DNA from: Owenia fusiformis
Taxonomy: Eukaryota; Annelida; Polychaeta; Sabellida; Oweniidae
Assembly (NCBI GenBank): GCA_903813345.2
Contig: CAIIXF020000011.1
Coordinates: forward strand, 17,653,754-17,717,753
DNA: 64,000 nt
Direction: 5' to 3'
How positions within the stretch are numbered: the stretch's first letter is position 1; every line of letters starts with the position of its first letter. A program made the translations under genes and the position numbers. The notes beneath the pieces are model-generated. The model had not been told where the DNA came from. It saw nothing but the letters and a program-made list of their open reading frames with translations, and made no database searches. Of the stretch, positions 34,696-46,700 are shown in pieces.

Positions 34696-36011
34696 AATTT
34701 ATACAGCAGAAGACGAATGGTACTCTTTGCATTCATTAAATTTCGCTTCTTAAAAGAGAGCTTCGATGGTTGTTTATCATCGTGAGATATCACAGCCTTC
34801 TTTCAGTTTCCTTCTAGAACATTCATGTGTATAGCAGAGATGGTCTGAGTATCAGAATGGTTGTTTATAACAATTGGTTGAACTTGACAAATAGGGCCTA
34901 AGGGAAAAGACTATGCCTAGTTTGAGAAAAATGCGATGAGTACTAGAATTAACTTTTTCTGAAACTTATGACTTTATGACGAAGCGCAGGCGCTGTCAAT
35001 GCTTATAGATAATATTTGACTTAAATGTAAAATCGTTGACTCGAATATTGTAATGATCCGGCCTTCGGGTGTATCTGAATAATAAAAAAAGATTAACAGA
35101 TCGACATCAATAACTGTCATTCAATGGATGGGATCGGATGATTTGTCCGCTATGGGGTATCAGACTATTTTTCAAGAAACTCCTACTCACTTATTTTTAA
35201 ATCAGAATTTTCGTTATAACAAAGAAAATTCCTTTCTATTTTTTATTTAACACGTATTTAAACATATTTAAATTGAAAGAGATACAAAAATCACGTCATT
35301 AAATATTCAAAATTCAGTATATTATGATATCATGTTTAAATCTACACGTAGAATCATATCTAGAAAAAGTGTTTATCAAAATCTTATTGGTGACTTCAAG
35401 GTCGTTTTGATTCCCCAAAGACTGACATGTTATAAAATCACAAAAAGTGAAATATCTTAAATTTTCTCATATTGGACAGATAATATTTTCTTTTACTGAA
35501 CAAATTCTTATTTGTATAACAATTAGATACATGAGAGTAATATGAACATTGATCCACTAAAACTGATTAATATTCAAGGGAACTTTCTACTATATCTGCC
35601 ATGTTATCTGACCCGAATTGGCCATCTAGTGGCGAAACTGTAAACTGGCACCTGGGTTATTAACAATTGCGGATTAACGAAGCTAGTTTCATTAGCGGGG
35701 AGGTAAATAATGGTTTCGTAAGGGTATAGTGCTGCTATTTTATAATTATTTTAAAATTTCGTCAGATGAGGGGAGGGGGGTCAAAAATAACGAAATTAAC
35801 CTCTTTTTCACGACTCTTAATAACTAGACACCATCCCTAAGGATTTAAGGATTTAAATAGTAGTGCATCTTTGATTAGACTACGGACTGTCGTAATCGTA
35901 TTTTCATATGTGGACTAATGTTATTTACTGATAAGTCTTTATTTTGATGCGACTTAGGGGCTATAATGTGTGCTGTACTGTTTTTTACGAATGATATAGC
36001 GTTTGTGATTT
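34696..36011. other. Intergenic
   Basis: AT-rich, with no convincing coding stretch. A G6 run near 35774. Confidence 0.5.
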
Positions 36012-36013
36012 TA

Positions 36014-36620
36014 CAGGGTGGTCCAAAAAAGTGAACCGCTGCAATTGGATATATTTCCCTTACTACCAGCAGGAATCCTTTCATATTTTCACATGTTGTA
36101 GAGGAAGGTCTACAGTTTTTTTGTACCATACATTTTTCTTGCTCTTGAAATTTGCATAGATTATAACTTAATAAATATTATTGAAAATGGATAAAATGTG
36201 ATTTTCAACATCCACGATTCTTAAACCTGTCAACAACCTTCCGCAGTCTGAAAGACCTAACATTTTTGACTTTGTTTGGTTTTGAAACCCGCGCATTATG
36301 GTGTAAATCTAGCACCCTACGTTAGTGGCAAAGTTGTTGTGACCCAAAGAAATGTTCTAGGTTCCCATTGACAAAAATATTTTCCAGTGAAAACTTAAAA
36401 CAGCTTTCAATGTGTTTCAACAGTTTCCGTGAATCACATTATTTGGTAAAAGTGTGTACAATATCCAATTTTCAGGCATGCTTGTTTAAATCTGTTCTTC
36501 AAAGTTCAAGACTGAGAATAAATAATGGCATCAACAAAAATGTTAGATTTTTGAGCCAATCCATGTATGCATTAAGGAAAATATAGCCTGTTGCAGTGGC
36601 TCATTTTTTGGACCACCCTA
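36014..36620. mobile_element. 607-bp MITE, mariner-type ends, TA target
   Basis: Left end CAGGGTGGTCCAAAAAAGTG and right end CATTTTTTGGACCACCCT are inverted and flanked by TA. The same end type bounds 42834-43936. There is no transposase. An ORF on the minus strand at 35875-36129 merely reads through the left end. Confidence 0.8.
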
Positions 36621-36622
36621 TA

Positions 36623-37300
36623 TTGATGCAATTTGTTGCCATCTACAAGTGTCTCATACATCGGCGTAGGCTAGAGATTCCTAAATGGAATTTAGTATTG
36701 TATTTTATATTTGTATATGTATATCGACCTCGGACTCTATAAAAACTGTATAAACTATATGAAAATAGTGTTGCTTCATTGATTAGACATTAGAGTGAGG
36801 TTGCAATTTATTACGGAGTGGGTTGGTTAAACCCCACGATCTGCCGCTATCATATTATTTTCATATATAACACTTACACGGTATAGTACCTCAGGACTTA
36901 TTTCGTGAACTAATAATCTTTTGATTTTGATGATGCCCCGGTGATGATGCTTGATATGGTACGCTGCAATTGCTTTTTACAAATGATATGTTCTTGCATT
37001 GGTAATTAATAAGTCACTCCCTTATATACATATCAGTAATGTGAACAAATTATCAATATTAAAAGTCCAATGTTCAAGCGATTTCTTATCTCTTAACATG
37101 TCGGTTCTAGTGAAGTTCTGGCATTACCAGTCGAAGTATATAAAAGAGAAGTCATACATGACACACGGGAAGCCACGAAAAGCTACTTTAAATAAATGAT
37201 TATGGTTTCAACAAGATGCTATTTCCTTCTATAAATTGGTACATATATGATATATGTTTGAGCAAGGGATATGCTAATGAAGTACCAATGCGACTAGATA
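36623..37300. other. Upstream region of the 966-residue protein gene
   Basis: No other gene was seen. The stretch should include the promoter of the next gene, but no clear TATA or initiator could be assigned. Confidence 0.4.
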
Positions 37301-40201
37301 ATGTTTACTACATTCCGTAGAGCAATCATGAAGCCGCGTAGAGTAGCCGTTGTTATTCTCCTCCTAGGGATAGCGACAATTTTGATATTAAACTTTTTTA
37401 GAATCACGAGAGTTCCAAATGAGTACCAAATAAGAGAAGATAGACAAAAAGAATACCCTATAACCAACAAAAGGCCAGGTGATATTCAATTAGAAAGGAG
37501 TGAGAAGACGACAGATGTTAGAAAGACTACTGCAAGGATGGAAAGAGTTGTAGAGAAAAAAGTGGAAATAGCGCTGGTGTGTTTAACGTGTACCTTAAAC
37601 ATACGTAAAGACATAAAGGATATTCCTTTCTTTCAAAACTTCATGTCATCGTTGTGTAAAACTGCTTCGACGGGATACGCCTACACAATATATCTACCCA
37701 AACAGGAGGGGACAGTAGACAAAGTAATTAAAGATATATTAGACTCAGACTTTAAAAGTTGTTCGAAAAAGTTTGATATACAAATTCGAATTATCCCAGA
37801 TATTGATTTCAAAACCAACCCAGGCAAGGGACTAAATGACATCATGTACATAGCATACTTATCAGGAGCATCGTATATTTACAAAATGACTGATAATGCA
37901 AATTCCTCGTTTAGTACAAATAAATGGACGGAAATGTACACAAGCGAATTAGGAAACCGCAAATACAATAATATAGGGATTATTTTCGACTGCAAACAAG
38001 AGACATTCCGGAAATGTCAATGTTCTTACTTTATTCACAAAACTCATATGGACATATTTGGATCTGTTTTTCCACCTGATATAATGGGATCAGATGTGGA
38101 TCATTGGATTAATTATCTTTATTCAGAAAACTTTACGTCGTACATTCCTGTTACGTCGGTTGCTTCTTGCCCTGAACGTGACATTAAAGGTCAAGATTTA
38201 ATCACGTCTTTAGTAATAAAGTACAAACCACTCTTGGAACACTTTATCAGTAGCTTGCGAACCACTCAAACCAAAAGAAAAGATTGGGTAATTTCAATGA
38301 GTCTTTGGGGAAACTCCCATAGATATACGTATGGAGCGATAAGAAACGCTCAACTTGCAAGGGTTAACTTTCCCGAATGGACACTTAGGATGTATATCGA
38401 AAAACGTGATATTCTTCAAAATAAGCACTCAAAAGTCCCTGGTGATATTTTGACAAAGTTAGTTGAACTCGGAGTAGAACTATATAACGTAGATACGAAT
38501 CGAGTAACCCTAGGTCCAATGATCTGGCGTTTCATGGTCGCAGACGATATGACAGTTGACAGGTTTATAGTCAGAGATTCGGACAGCCGATTAACAGAGC
38601 GGGATGCGGCAACCATTCACGAGTGGCTACAAACTGACAAACCTTTCCATTGTATACGTGATCATCCCAGTCATGGTAACTATCCACTCAATGGCGGACT
38701 GTTTGGAGGTCAGCCTAGAGATATCCTAAAAATATTCAACGAACCATGGAGCAAATTGTCTTCACGATATGGTTCGAATTATCTGGAGGATATGAACTTT
38801 TTAAATAGGGTCGTTTGGCCAAAGGCAAAGAATTACTTTTACTGCCATGACAGTGTTTCGTGTAAGAAATGGCCCAGTTCCTATCCATTCCCAGTTGCCC
38901 GCAATGGCAAAGAGCATGTGGGTGGAGTGTACGATCAGTATAACATTCCCCGACAGGGAGACCTTGATATATTAAACCTGGACGCCTTACCAGCAGAGTG
39001 TACAAAAGTAACATCTACACAAGCTCCAGAAACAACTATCGCTCCAAGTACGCTAAAAACAAGTCGACCAGTTGTTATATGGAGCAATGATTTCCACATC
39101 AGTCCTATACACGATCTTAAAAATTTCTTGCAACCCATGGGTGTTACGTTCATTGATAAGAGCCTGTCGGGACATTGTCATCTGACAAATACATGTGCAA
39201 ATGGTTTGAAAGTTTTGGATAAGGGAAATGGTATTAACTTAGACAGACCCTCCATCTATACAGAGTTTTTTAAAGCATACAAAGATGACCCTGAAATGGA
39301 AAAAGTGGATGCATTCGTGTGTTACCATCCGTCATCCATGTGTGAAATTTTCATGCCGTTCAACAAGTCTATAATTGTTGTACCCTCAACGCGGTATGAG
39401 ATGGGTCGTCATTCTAAGGAACGCTGGGAGGCCTGGAATGTGAACTTAAAACGCATTTCAGATCAGCCGCAAAATACCATTGGTGCCAACAACCAGTATG
39501 ACTTAGAATACGTGCGCTACTTTACAGGAATTACACCCACGCTTTTACCGAGTTTCTGTGGTTATGTGGAAGATAAGTATAACCCTACCCGGCCTGGATT
39601 TCTTTTAAGTCCGATCCACAAAGCTGGATTCCAAAACATTTTTCTTGGAGGATTTAACAAGGCGAAAGAGGAGCTTCACTCTAATGTAAGTCTGACTCCA
39701 CTTCGTGAGCTGTATGGTCATTACAAATACAGCGATCTGGCCAGCCATCAGGGGATTGTACACGTACCTTACCAGGTATCAGTGATGAGCCTATTTGAAC
39801 AATATAGGATGAACATCCCTTTATTTTACCCCTCACTCGATCTTCTGGCTAGTTGGCAACTTACTGACAATGTTCTCAATGAGCGAACGTGGAGTTCCGT
39901 ATTTGGCTCGATTCCCGACAAATCCGTAATACCTGGTGTACTAGACAACGTTCCAGACCCAAATAATGACAAAAATCTCGAAGCTATAAAATATTGGCTG
40001 AAATTCTCAGACTTTTACCAATGGCCTCATATAGTTTACTTTGATTCATACAAAAATCTGATCGAGAAACTAAAATCCACTGATCTGAGGAAAGTGTCTG
40101 ATGGAATGCGTAAATATAATGAAAAGGTAAAAACTGATTTGACTGATAGATGGCAGTCAATCTTACAGAAAACACGGAAATTCTCTAAGCATTATAATTA
40201 A
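37301..40201 (+). CDS. Type II membrane protein with three glycosyltransferase-like regions, 966 aa, intronless
   Basis: One uninterrupted exon. A short basic cytosolic end (KPRR) precedes a membrane anchor at ~14-33 (VAVVILLLGIATILILNFF), the layout of Golgi glycosyltransferases. M10 (37328) is an alternative start giving a shorter tail. Region 1 (~85-315) contains GASYIYKMTDN (D198), similar in style to a nucleotide-sugar-binding turn. Region 2 (~325-565) has WVISMSLWGNSHRYTYGAIR, then RDSDSR with D426 and D428 as a candidate DxD metal site, then NGGLFGG. A Thr/Pro-rich linker (TSTQAPETTIAPSTLKTS) leads to region 3 (~590-950), with IGANNQYDLEYVRYFTGI and SFCGYVEDKYNPTRPGF, possibly a GT-B half. 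Family names and acceptor are unknown. Regions 1 and 2 could be tandem GT-A folds. AATAAA signals lie near 40280 and 40327. Confidence 0.8.
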   Translation: MFTTFRRAIMKPRRVAVVILLLGIATILILNFFRITRVPNEYQIREDRQKEYPITNKRPGDIQLERSEKTTDVRKTTARMERVVEKKVEIALVCLTCTLNIRKDIKDIPFFQNFMSSLCKTASTGYAYTIYLPKQEGTVDKVIKDILDSDFKSCSKKFDIQIRIIPDIDFKTNPGKGLNDIMYIAYLSGASYIYKMTDNANSSFSTNKWTEMYTSELGNRKYNNIGIIFDCKQETFRKCQCSYFIHKTHMDIFGSVFPPDIMGSDVDHWINYLYSENFTSYIPVTSVASCPERDIKGQDLITSLVIKYKPLLEHFISSLRTTQTKRKDWVISMSLWGNSHRYTYGAIRNAQLARVNFPEWTLRMYIEKRDILQNKHSKVPGDILTKLVELGVELYNVDTNRVTLGPMIWRFMVADDMTVDRFIVRDSDSRLTERDAATIHEWLQTDKPFHCIRDHPSHGNYPLNGGLFGGQPRDILKIFNEPWSKLSSRYGSNYLEDMNFLNRVVWPKAKNYFYCHDSVSCKKWPSSYPFPVARNGKEHVGGVYDQYNIPRQGDLDILNLDALPAECTKVTSTQAPETTIAPSTLKTSRPVVIWSNDFHISPIHDLKNFLQPMGVTFIDKSLSGHCHLTNTCANGLKVLDKGNGINLDRPSIYTEFFKAYKDDPEMEKVDAFVCYHPSSMCEIFMPFNKSIIVVPSTRYEMGRHSKERWEAWNVNLKRISDQPQNTIGANNQYDLEYVRYFTGITPTLLPSFCGYVEDKYNPTRPGFLLSPIHKAGFQNIFLGGFNKAKEELHSNVSLTPLRELYGHYKYSDLASHQGIVHVPYQVSVMSLFEQYRMNIPLFYPSLDLLASWQLTDNVLNERTWSSVFGSIPDKSVIPGVLDNVPDPNNDKNLEAIKYWLKFSDFYQWPHIVYFDSYKNLIEKLKSTDLRKVSDGMRKYNEKVKTDLTDRWQSILQKTRKFSKHYN

Positions 40202-40742
40202 AGGTTCCTCAAAGGCATATGATTGATTTAACGTTGTGATTAACGGGGCTTCACTTTTAATTTTAATTAGAAGATATCGAAATAAATATGATCTCATTAA
40301 ATGCACATGTGACATCACTTAGTCATAAATAAATACAACAACAACGAAACCTGACCTACATGTAGTTCAAACTTCAGTATACTAACAGTCTAAGTCACCC
40401 TTTTTATATGTATCATTTTATTTTTTAACCTAGAGAGTCACAGCTAACTACTTTGTCCCCCTAGCGATCATAATACAAATATGTTAAGGTTAGTACATAT
40501 AATAGTAAAAGGTCACACAAAACGATGAGTACAATCAATGAATATCTGCACCTTGTCAAAAGGTCACCCTTTCTGTGCGTCAATCAAACCTAAAAAAGGA
40601 CCATACTGCAGTATTGTATGAAAAATTACATTTATACCGAAGTAAAACATTTTCGTATCGGATTGCTTGTAAAAAATGTTTGGCCTCTTATATTTTGATG
40701 TTTCGTTCTAACACCTTCAAAAAATACCATGGTCGAGACTTC

Positions 40743-43700
40743 TTAATATAACTTACGAGACTTCTTTAAGAAATATTGTACTAATAGTAATACAAACACC
40801 AAATTAGTGAACATATGCGAAGAAGCACCACTTGCACTATCCGAAAATCCGAGTTCCCTAGCCCTGGTCTGTGCTACAACCGTATTTTGGTCATCACTTG
40901 AAGTGGCGCCATATGTGGTCCTCATACATTGCTCACCATCGGCCACGACATTGTTTGCATAGTTCCATACTTGCTCACAAAAGTTCTTAGCTGTTGGAAA
41001 ATGCTTGTGATAGTTGTCACACTTTGATTCTTCAAGACATTCCATTCTTCCTGAAATCATTGTTTTTAGTTAGAACAGGGATGATTAAATCAGTTTAAAT
41101 GATTTGTAGCCCATTAGTAGTGTAACGACGCATTGGATAGCACGTTGCTCCTACGCCTGGGTCGACTCCCTCACGGTGCGTTTAACAGACTTCATTTTAA
41201 TTTTAATGTAACCACCAGAGGTGGTGAAATATTGTTATAGTTTGTTCGGCGTTCGGCGTTCTCCTTTGGTAACAAATTCTTACAACGTCCAATAATTGCT
41301 GGTGACATTTGATAAATGCTTTGTGTTTAACTGTCTTGTTACACTATGCTTGCCCACTCCCCTGACTACTCAAACGCTTTAAAATTGTATAAGTACATGT
41401 TGCTTGCAATTTGGTAACTACCTAACTAGTGTGTGCCAAAACTCCAGAAAATCACAAAAACCTATGTTGTGGTAGCTTACTATGAAGTGACCCATTAGCA
41501 TTATAGATTGGTCCATCAACTATTCATTTTTACTTGTCTGCACTCAAAAAGGTGACACGAATGGGCTAAACGGCTCGCCACAAGGTGCAACCATCAAAAA
41601 GATGAGTTTGATAAAAAATTATTTTTTTCAAATAATAGCAATGGGTATACAATATAGGAGGCGAATTTGATATTGATAAGTATGATAGTCCATTTGCGTG
41701 TGGCCATTTTTATAAAAAACTATAATTGTGAAGAATTATATATATCTGACCTGAAAATACCATCTTAATTCAAAAGTCATGGTTATTAATGATAATATTC
41801 CTATTTCACCTATTCAATGTTTTCAAAATATTTTAATTACCGTTATATTCATTTTTGGCAAAGTAAATAAATATAGGGCTCACACAAGGATCAACTTTAT
41901 TTGCAATATTTTCATATTTAGTGATGTTTTGAAAAAATATAAGGTTAAACACAATTTTATTTGTTAAATGTTTAACAAAATAAACATAGTGTGTTTATTT
42001 CATTGTTTCGACTGAAAAATCGGAATTCATTGCTCTTCCTCTTAGAACGGCAGAGGATATACAAGTACATCAACAGTTTTAAAAAACGTTGATCCTTGTG
42101 TAAGCCCTACACTTATTTACTTTGCCAGAAACTGATATAATGGTTATTCGTCGGTATGAAAATCATTTCAAAGGTAAAAAAGGAAGAATGTCATTGAACT
42201 TGGAATAAAAAGCATTATATGGTTAGAAATACCCAATTTTTACAATAAATGTTTTTAATAATATAACCATACCCTAATGGACTATCTTTACATTTCAATA
42301 ACCAATGTGCATTATATTTTGCATGTTTTACTGCAATTATTTGTAAAAATTTTTTAAATCTTACATTTTTGACTGGAAAGTGAAGAGACAATGCTCAAAT
42401 ATAATATTATAATATTATTGGTCACATTTGGTTATTTCATCCAAACAGATTCGGGATTTTTTAGTCCAGGCATATGAAGAAACTAGTGTGAATTAAATAT
42501 TATTTGTTGTTTGATTTAGCTAAACATAATATGTTGAACTTGCTTTGGCCATTAAACTTTAAATTTGCTTTGAATTTAGATTTTGGGAAACACATCCGGT
42601 TACTGATCCAATTCAGAACTACTAGAGAAAGTAATTCTCGTGAAAAACTTCGTCAACGTGACTGTTGATTACTGATTGCAGTCATGCAGTCATTAAACTA
42701 ATGACCTCATATTTGGATATCCTCTCTTCTGATATGATTTTACAATTCACTTCAAATTGTCAAAGGACCAGGTATAGTATGACAAGTGATATCTGACGGT
42801 CATATATTTTACCATGACGACTTTCTCAATATACAGGGTGGTCCAAAAAAAATTGGAACATTTGTTAATTGAACACAAAACCTTTATTTTTCCTCTAAAA
42901 TGCACCAAAATTTCACTGAGCATAGTTCAGTCACTTATCTCTCTGATGTAAAGTTTATAGGTGCAAACCACAAAGTTAATGCATTAAACTAGTCAATGTT
43001 TGATATGACCCCCTTTTCTTAAATATACACTTGTCAATTTGGCAGCTACTTTTTCAAGTATTCTTTATTCCAAAGCTTTAATGAACATGTTGATTGCTAT
43101 ACACATTTTATAAAATCATATTTAGTTGACATGAGGTATTAACATCTATGGTTTACTGGAAAACTATTGTGTTATTGTCAACTTAAGAATACCCCAAATC
43201 ATTATTTTTATTTAAAAGTAGTAAAGAAAGAACATATCAGAGGTGAGTGACTGCATAACCCATACAGCTACTAAACTGACAAAATCATAGTTTCCACTTT
43301 TCAGTAGAGGGGAAACTGACTCGTTATTTTTAAGGCTTTATTAAAGACCACCTCTAAGCACACATAACATAATATATCATTTGTGTTCTAGTGGGAAACT
43401 CCTTTATGATATTGATATACATATATTGATATATTCAATGAATAGTATTCATATTAGAACAAGAAAGAGGAGGGGGTTCATTTACCAGTCAAAACAGACT
43501 GCCCTTGCCTCTTTCTGGAGAATATTCAATCAGTAATATATCCAACAATGGCCATCAAAATATGCTTGATACCCATCAATTTGGGTAAAAGAATGTTGAA
43601 TATGTTCATATATTTGATCTTTCAAGGCAAACATATAAGCAGTTTGTTCAAGCTGAATTTTTAATCAAGATGTATTGGATAAAATCAAACGAACAGCAAA

Positions 43701-46700
43701 GTGAATGAATCATTTCAAAACTTAGTCCCAGGCTTCAACTTGTAATTCAGGAGAAAAGGGGTCATATCAAACATTCTCTAGTTTAATGCATTAACTTTGT
43801 TGTTTGCACCTATAAATTTTACATCAGATAAATAAGTGATTGAACAATACTCAGTAAAATTTTGGTGCATTTTAGAGAAAAAATAACGATTTTGAGTTCA
43901 ATTATCAAATGTTCCAATTTTTTTTGGACCACCCTGTAAATATGACATTTCTCAAAAACACAATATGTTATCTTTCTAGAAAATTCAATTCTCAATGATT
44001 ATAAAAATATCATTCGAACAATCTAAAAACCCAAATTATGCTGAAAACAATGGATAGTTTGAGTTTTTCCAATGGAAAATAACATGGAATTTGTGGTTTT
44101 TAACTTTATCGCTTTTCAATACCCGTCCCCTTTTCAGAATTTGTTAATTCATGAGCGTAGAGGAACTTTTGATATATTCAAATTAAGAAAAAATACTTCA
44201 GAAAATAAGCCTAATATTTTTCAAAAAGTGACAAGGTGAGGATCTTATCAATAATATATGTCAGATATATTTTCATATATTTATAATTTCAATTTCAATT
44301 TATTCATACATTCAAGCATTATGTTTACGAATATTATTAATAACAGGTGGCACCACAGGTGATGCTTATACCTGTACATATAGTAGTAAAATCATGTAGT
44401 GTATCATTAAGTTGTCAAGGAATCAAACCAGAATGAAATCATAAAAAATAAGTTGAAAATAAAGGTTGTGGGGGATTCATGATGTTTTTTCTTTTCAAGT
44501 GAAGAAGTTGGATGATATCATTTTTATCACGGGGACTTTACATAAGAAAAATCATATTGTTTTCACAAAACACGTTCAGCCCCAAAACGCCAAATACTAA
44601 TTAGATATTGAGCTGTGACCTTGAAATGATCTTGATCCATAAACACTGACATATGGATCTCTGGTCACTTTATCATTGGTCATTAAATAGGACTGTAGCC
44701 CCACAGTTGCCAACTACCTAGATATTGACCTTTGACCTTGAAATGACCTTGACACCAGGTCACCTAATCATTGGTCATCAAAGTTCACAATTGTTCTCAA
44801 TTGCCCTTAAACTCCAAATTGCTAGATATTGACCTTGGAAGTCACTCTATCATGAGTCGCTAGCTACAGCAGATCCCAGGGCCTTAATACACCAAATACT
44901 TAGATACTGATATTTGACCTTGGAATAACCTTGACCTCAGGTCACACATTCATGATTCACAAAGGGTAACCTCAACCCAAAAACGCCAAATACTTAGATA
45001 TTGATGACCTTGAAATGATCTTGACCTATAGACCTTGACCCTGACAACAGACCACCTAATAATCGGTTGTCAAGGGTCAGAATTGTTCTCAAATGCCTTA
45101 AAGCCCCACATTTTATGAACAAAACATACGAAGTTAAAAACTGATCTTTTTGAAATGAAATTGCTGCTAATGTTTCAAAACTAAGGTATCTGTATTGCAA
45201 AAGTAATATTTAAATTGAATAAACCAAAAGAGATGTAATTTCCCATCAGATTTAGTAAAATTATAACTCTTAAGTAAATGTTGCAATGAATGCTCACACA
45301 TATCTTGTTGCATATCAATCAATCTATTGCAACTGCTACGGGTGTCACTCTGACACGTATCTGTGAACAAATCAAACTTCTTTGATGGTGATGTAATACA
45401 AATTGGTATCTTTTAATATGACGTCCGTAAGATAACCCATCAATACCAGGATTGTCAAAACTTGGCATTAATAAAATCAATTCCCGTCTTATCACTGTCA
45501 CACCCATTACTACAAGATGATGTCTCGTAGATCACTGTCTGCAAGCTATAAACTAAAAAGAATCAACTTCACTATCTGCTGCATCACTATAAATATAGAG
45601 TGTTGTCCTGGAAGTGATGCACTATATGCTCGTAATCCCTTTTTTTATTCAAAATCAAAAGTCAATGATACTATTCCTATTTTACCTATTAAATGATTTT
45701 TATATATCCAAATAACCATGATATACGTTTTTGGCAAAGTAAATAATTGTAGGGCTCACACAAGGATCAACTTTTTGAAGACTTTTTCGAACTGGTGTAG
45801 ACTCTCCTGCTTGCAAAGCAAGGGCGATTAATTGAAATTTTTCAGTCGAAAACAAGAAAACAAACATATAATTAATTTTTCTTCAACAAATAAAAGATAC
45901 AATTGAGCTTACCTTCGTATTTTTTCAAAACATCACTTAATATGAAAATGCTGTGAAGAAAGTTGATCCTTGTGTGAGCCCTATGATTATTTACTTTGTC
46001 AAAAACTAATGAAATGGTTATTGGTATATTTAAAAAACATTGACGATATAAAATAGGAATACTATCCTTGACAACAGTAACTTTTTAATTGAAAACGCAT
46101 TTTAAGGTCATAAATATCCAATTTTTTACCATAATTGTTTTTCATAAAATTACCACACCTGAATGGACTATCATTACACATCAATATCAAATTTGCATCT
46201 CATTTTGTATACTTACAAGTATTATTTAAAAAAATGTATATTTTTCAAACTCATCTTTTTGACGGTCGCACCTTGGTGCAAGCCGTTTAGCCCTTTCCTG
46301 TCACTATTTTGACTGCAGACAAGTAAAAATGAATAGATAATAGATCAATCTTAAATGACTATGGGTCAATTCATAGTAAGCTACCACAACATAGGTTTAG
46401 CCTAACTAAGCCACTTTTTAGCAATTTGGCACACACTAAACCTATAACTATGATTCTGCCTTTAAAGTTCCCTTTACCAAAAGTTGTTTAGGCCTACTAC
46501 TCTCTTTTAACCATTTATATTTTAAATAAATTACTAAAACTAAAACTAAAGCATTCATTTATCCGATGTCCTCTATGCCTGATTCCCATCTGTCGAAAAA
46601 TTGAATCCGGAATGCCAGTTATCTGAGCATGCGAATTCAGCTTTGCAAGCATTGTACCATCATCTATTACAAGTACTTTCACACGGAGGTACGTTTTTGA

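Noticed and set aside
35875-36129. Minus-strand 84-codon ORF
   Set aside because: Reads across the inverted end of the 607-bp MITE; no motif.
38416-39153. Minus-strand ORFs opposite the 966-residue gene
   Set aside because: Shadows of the long plus-strand coding exon.
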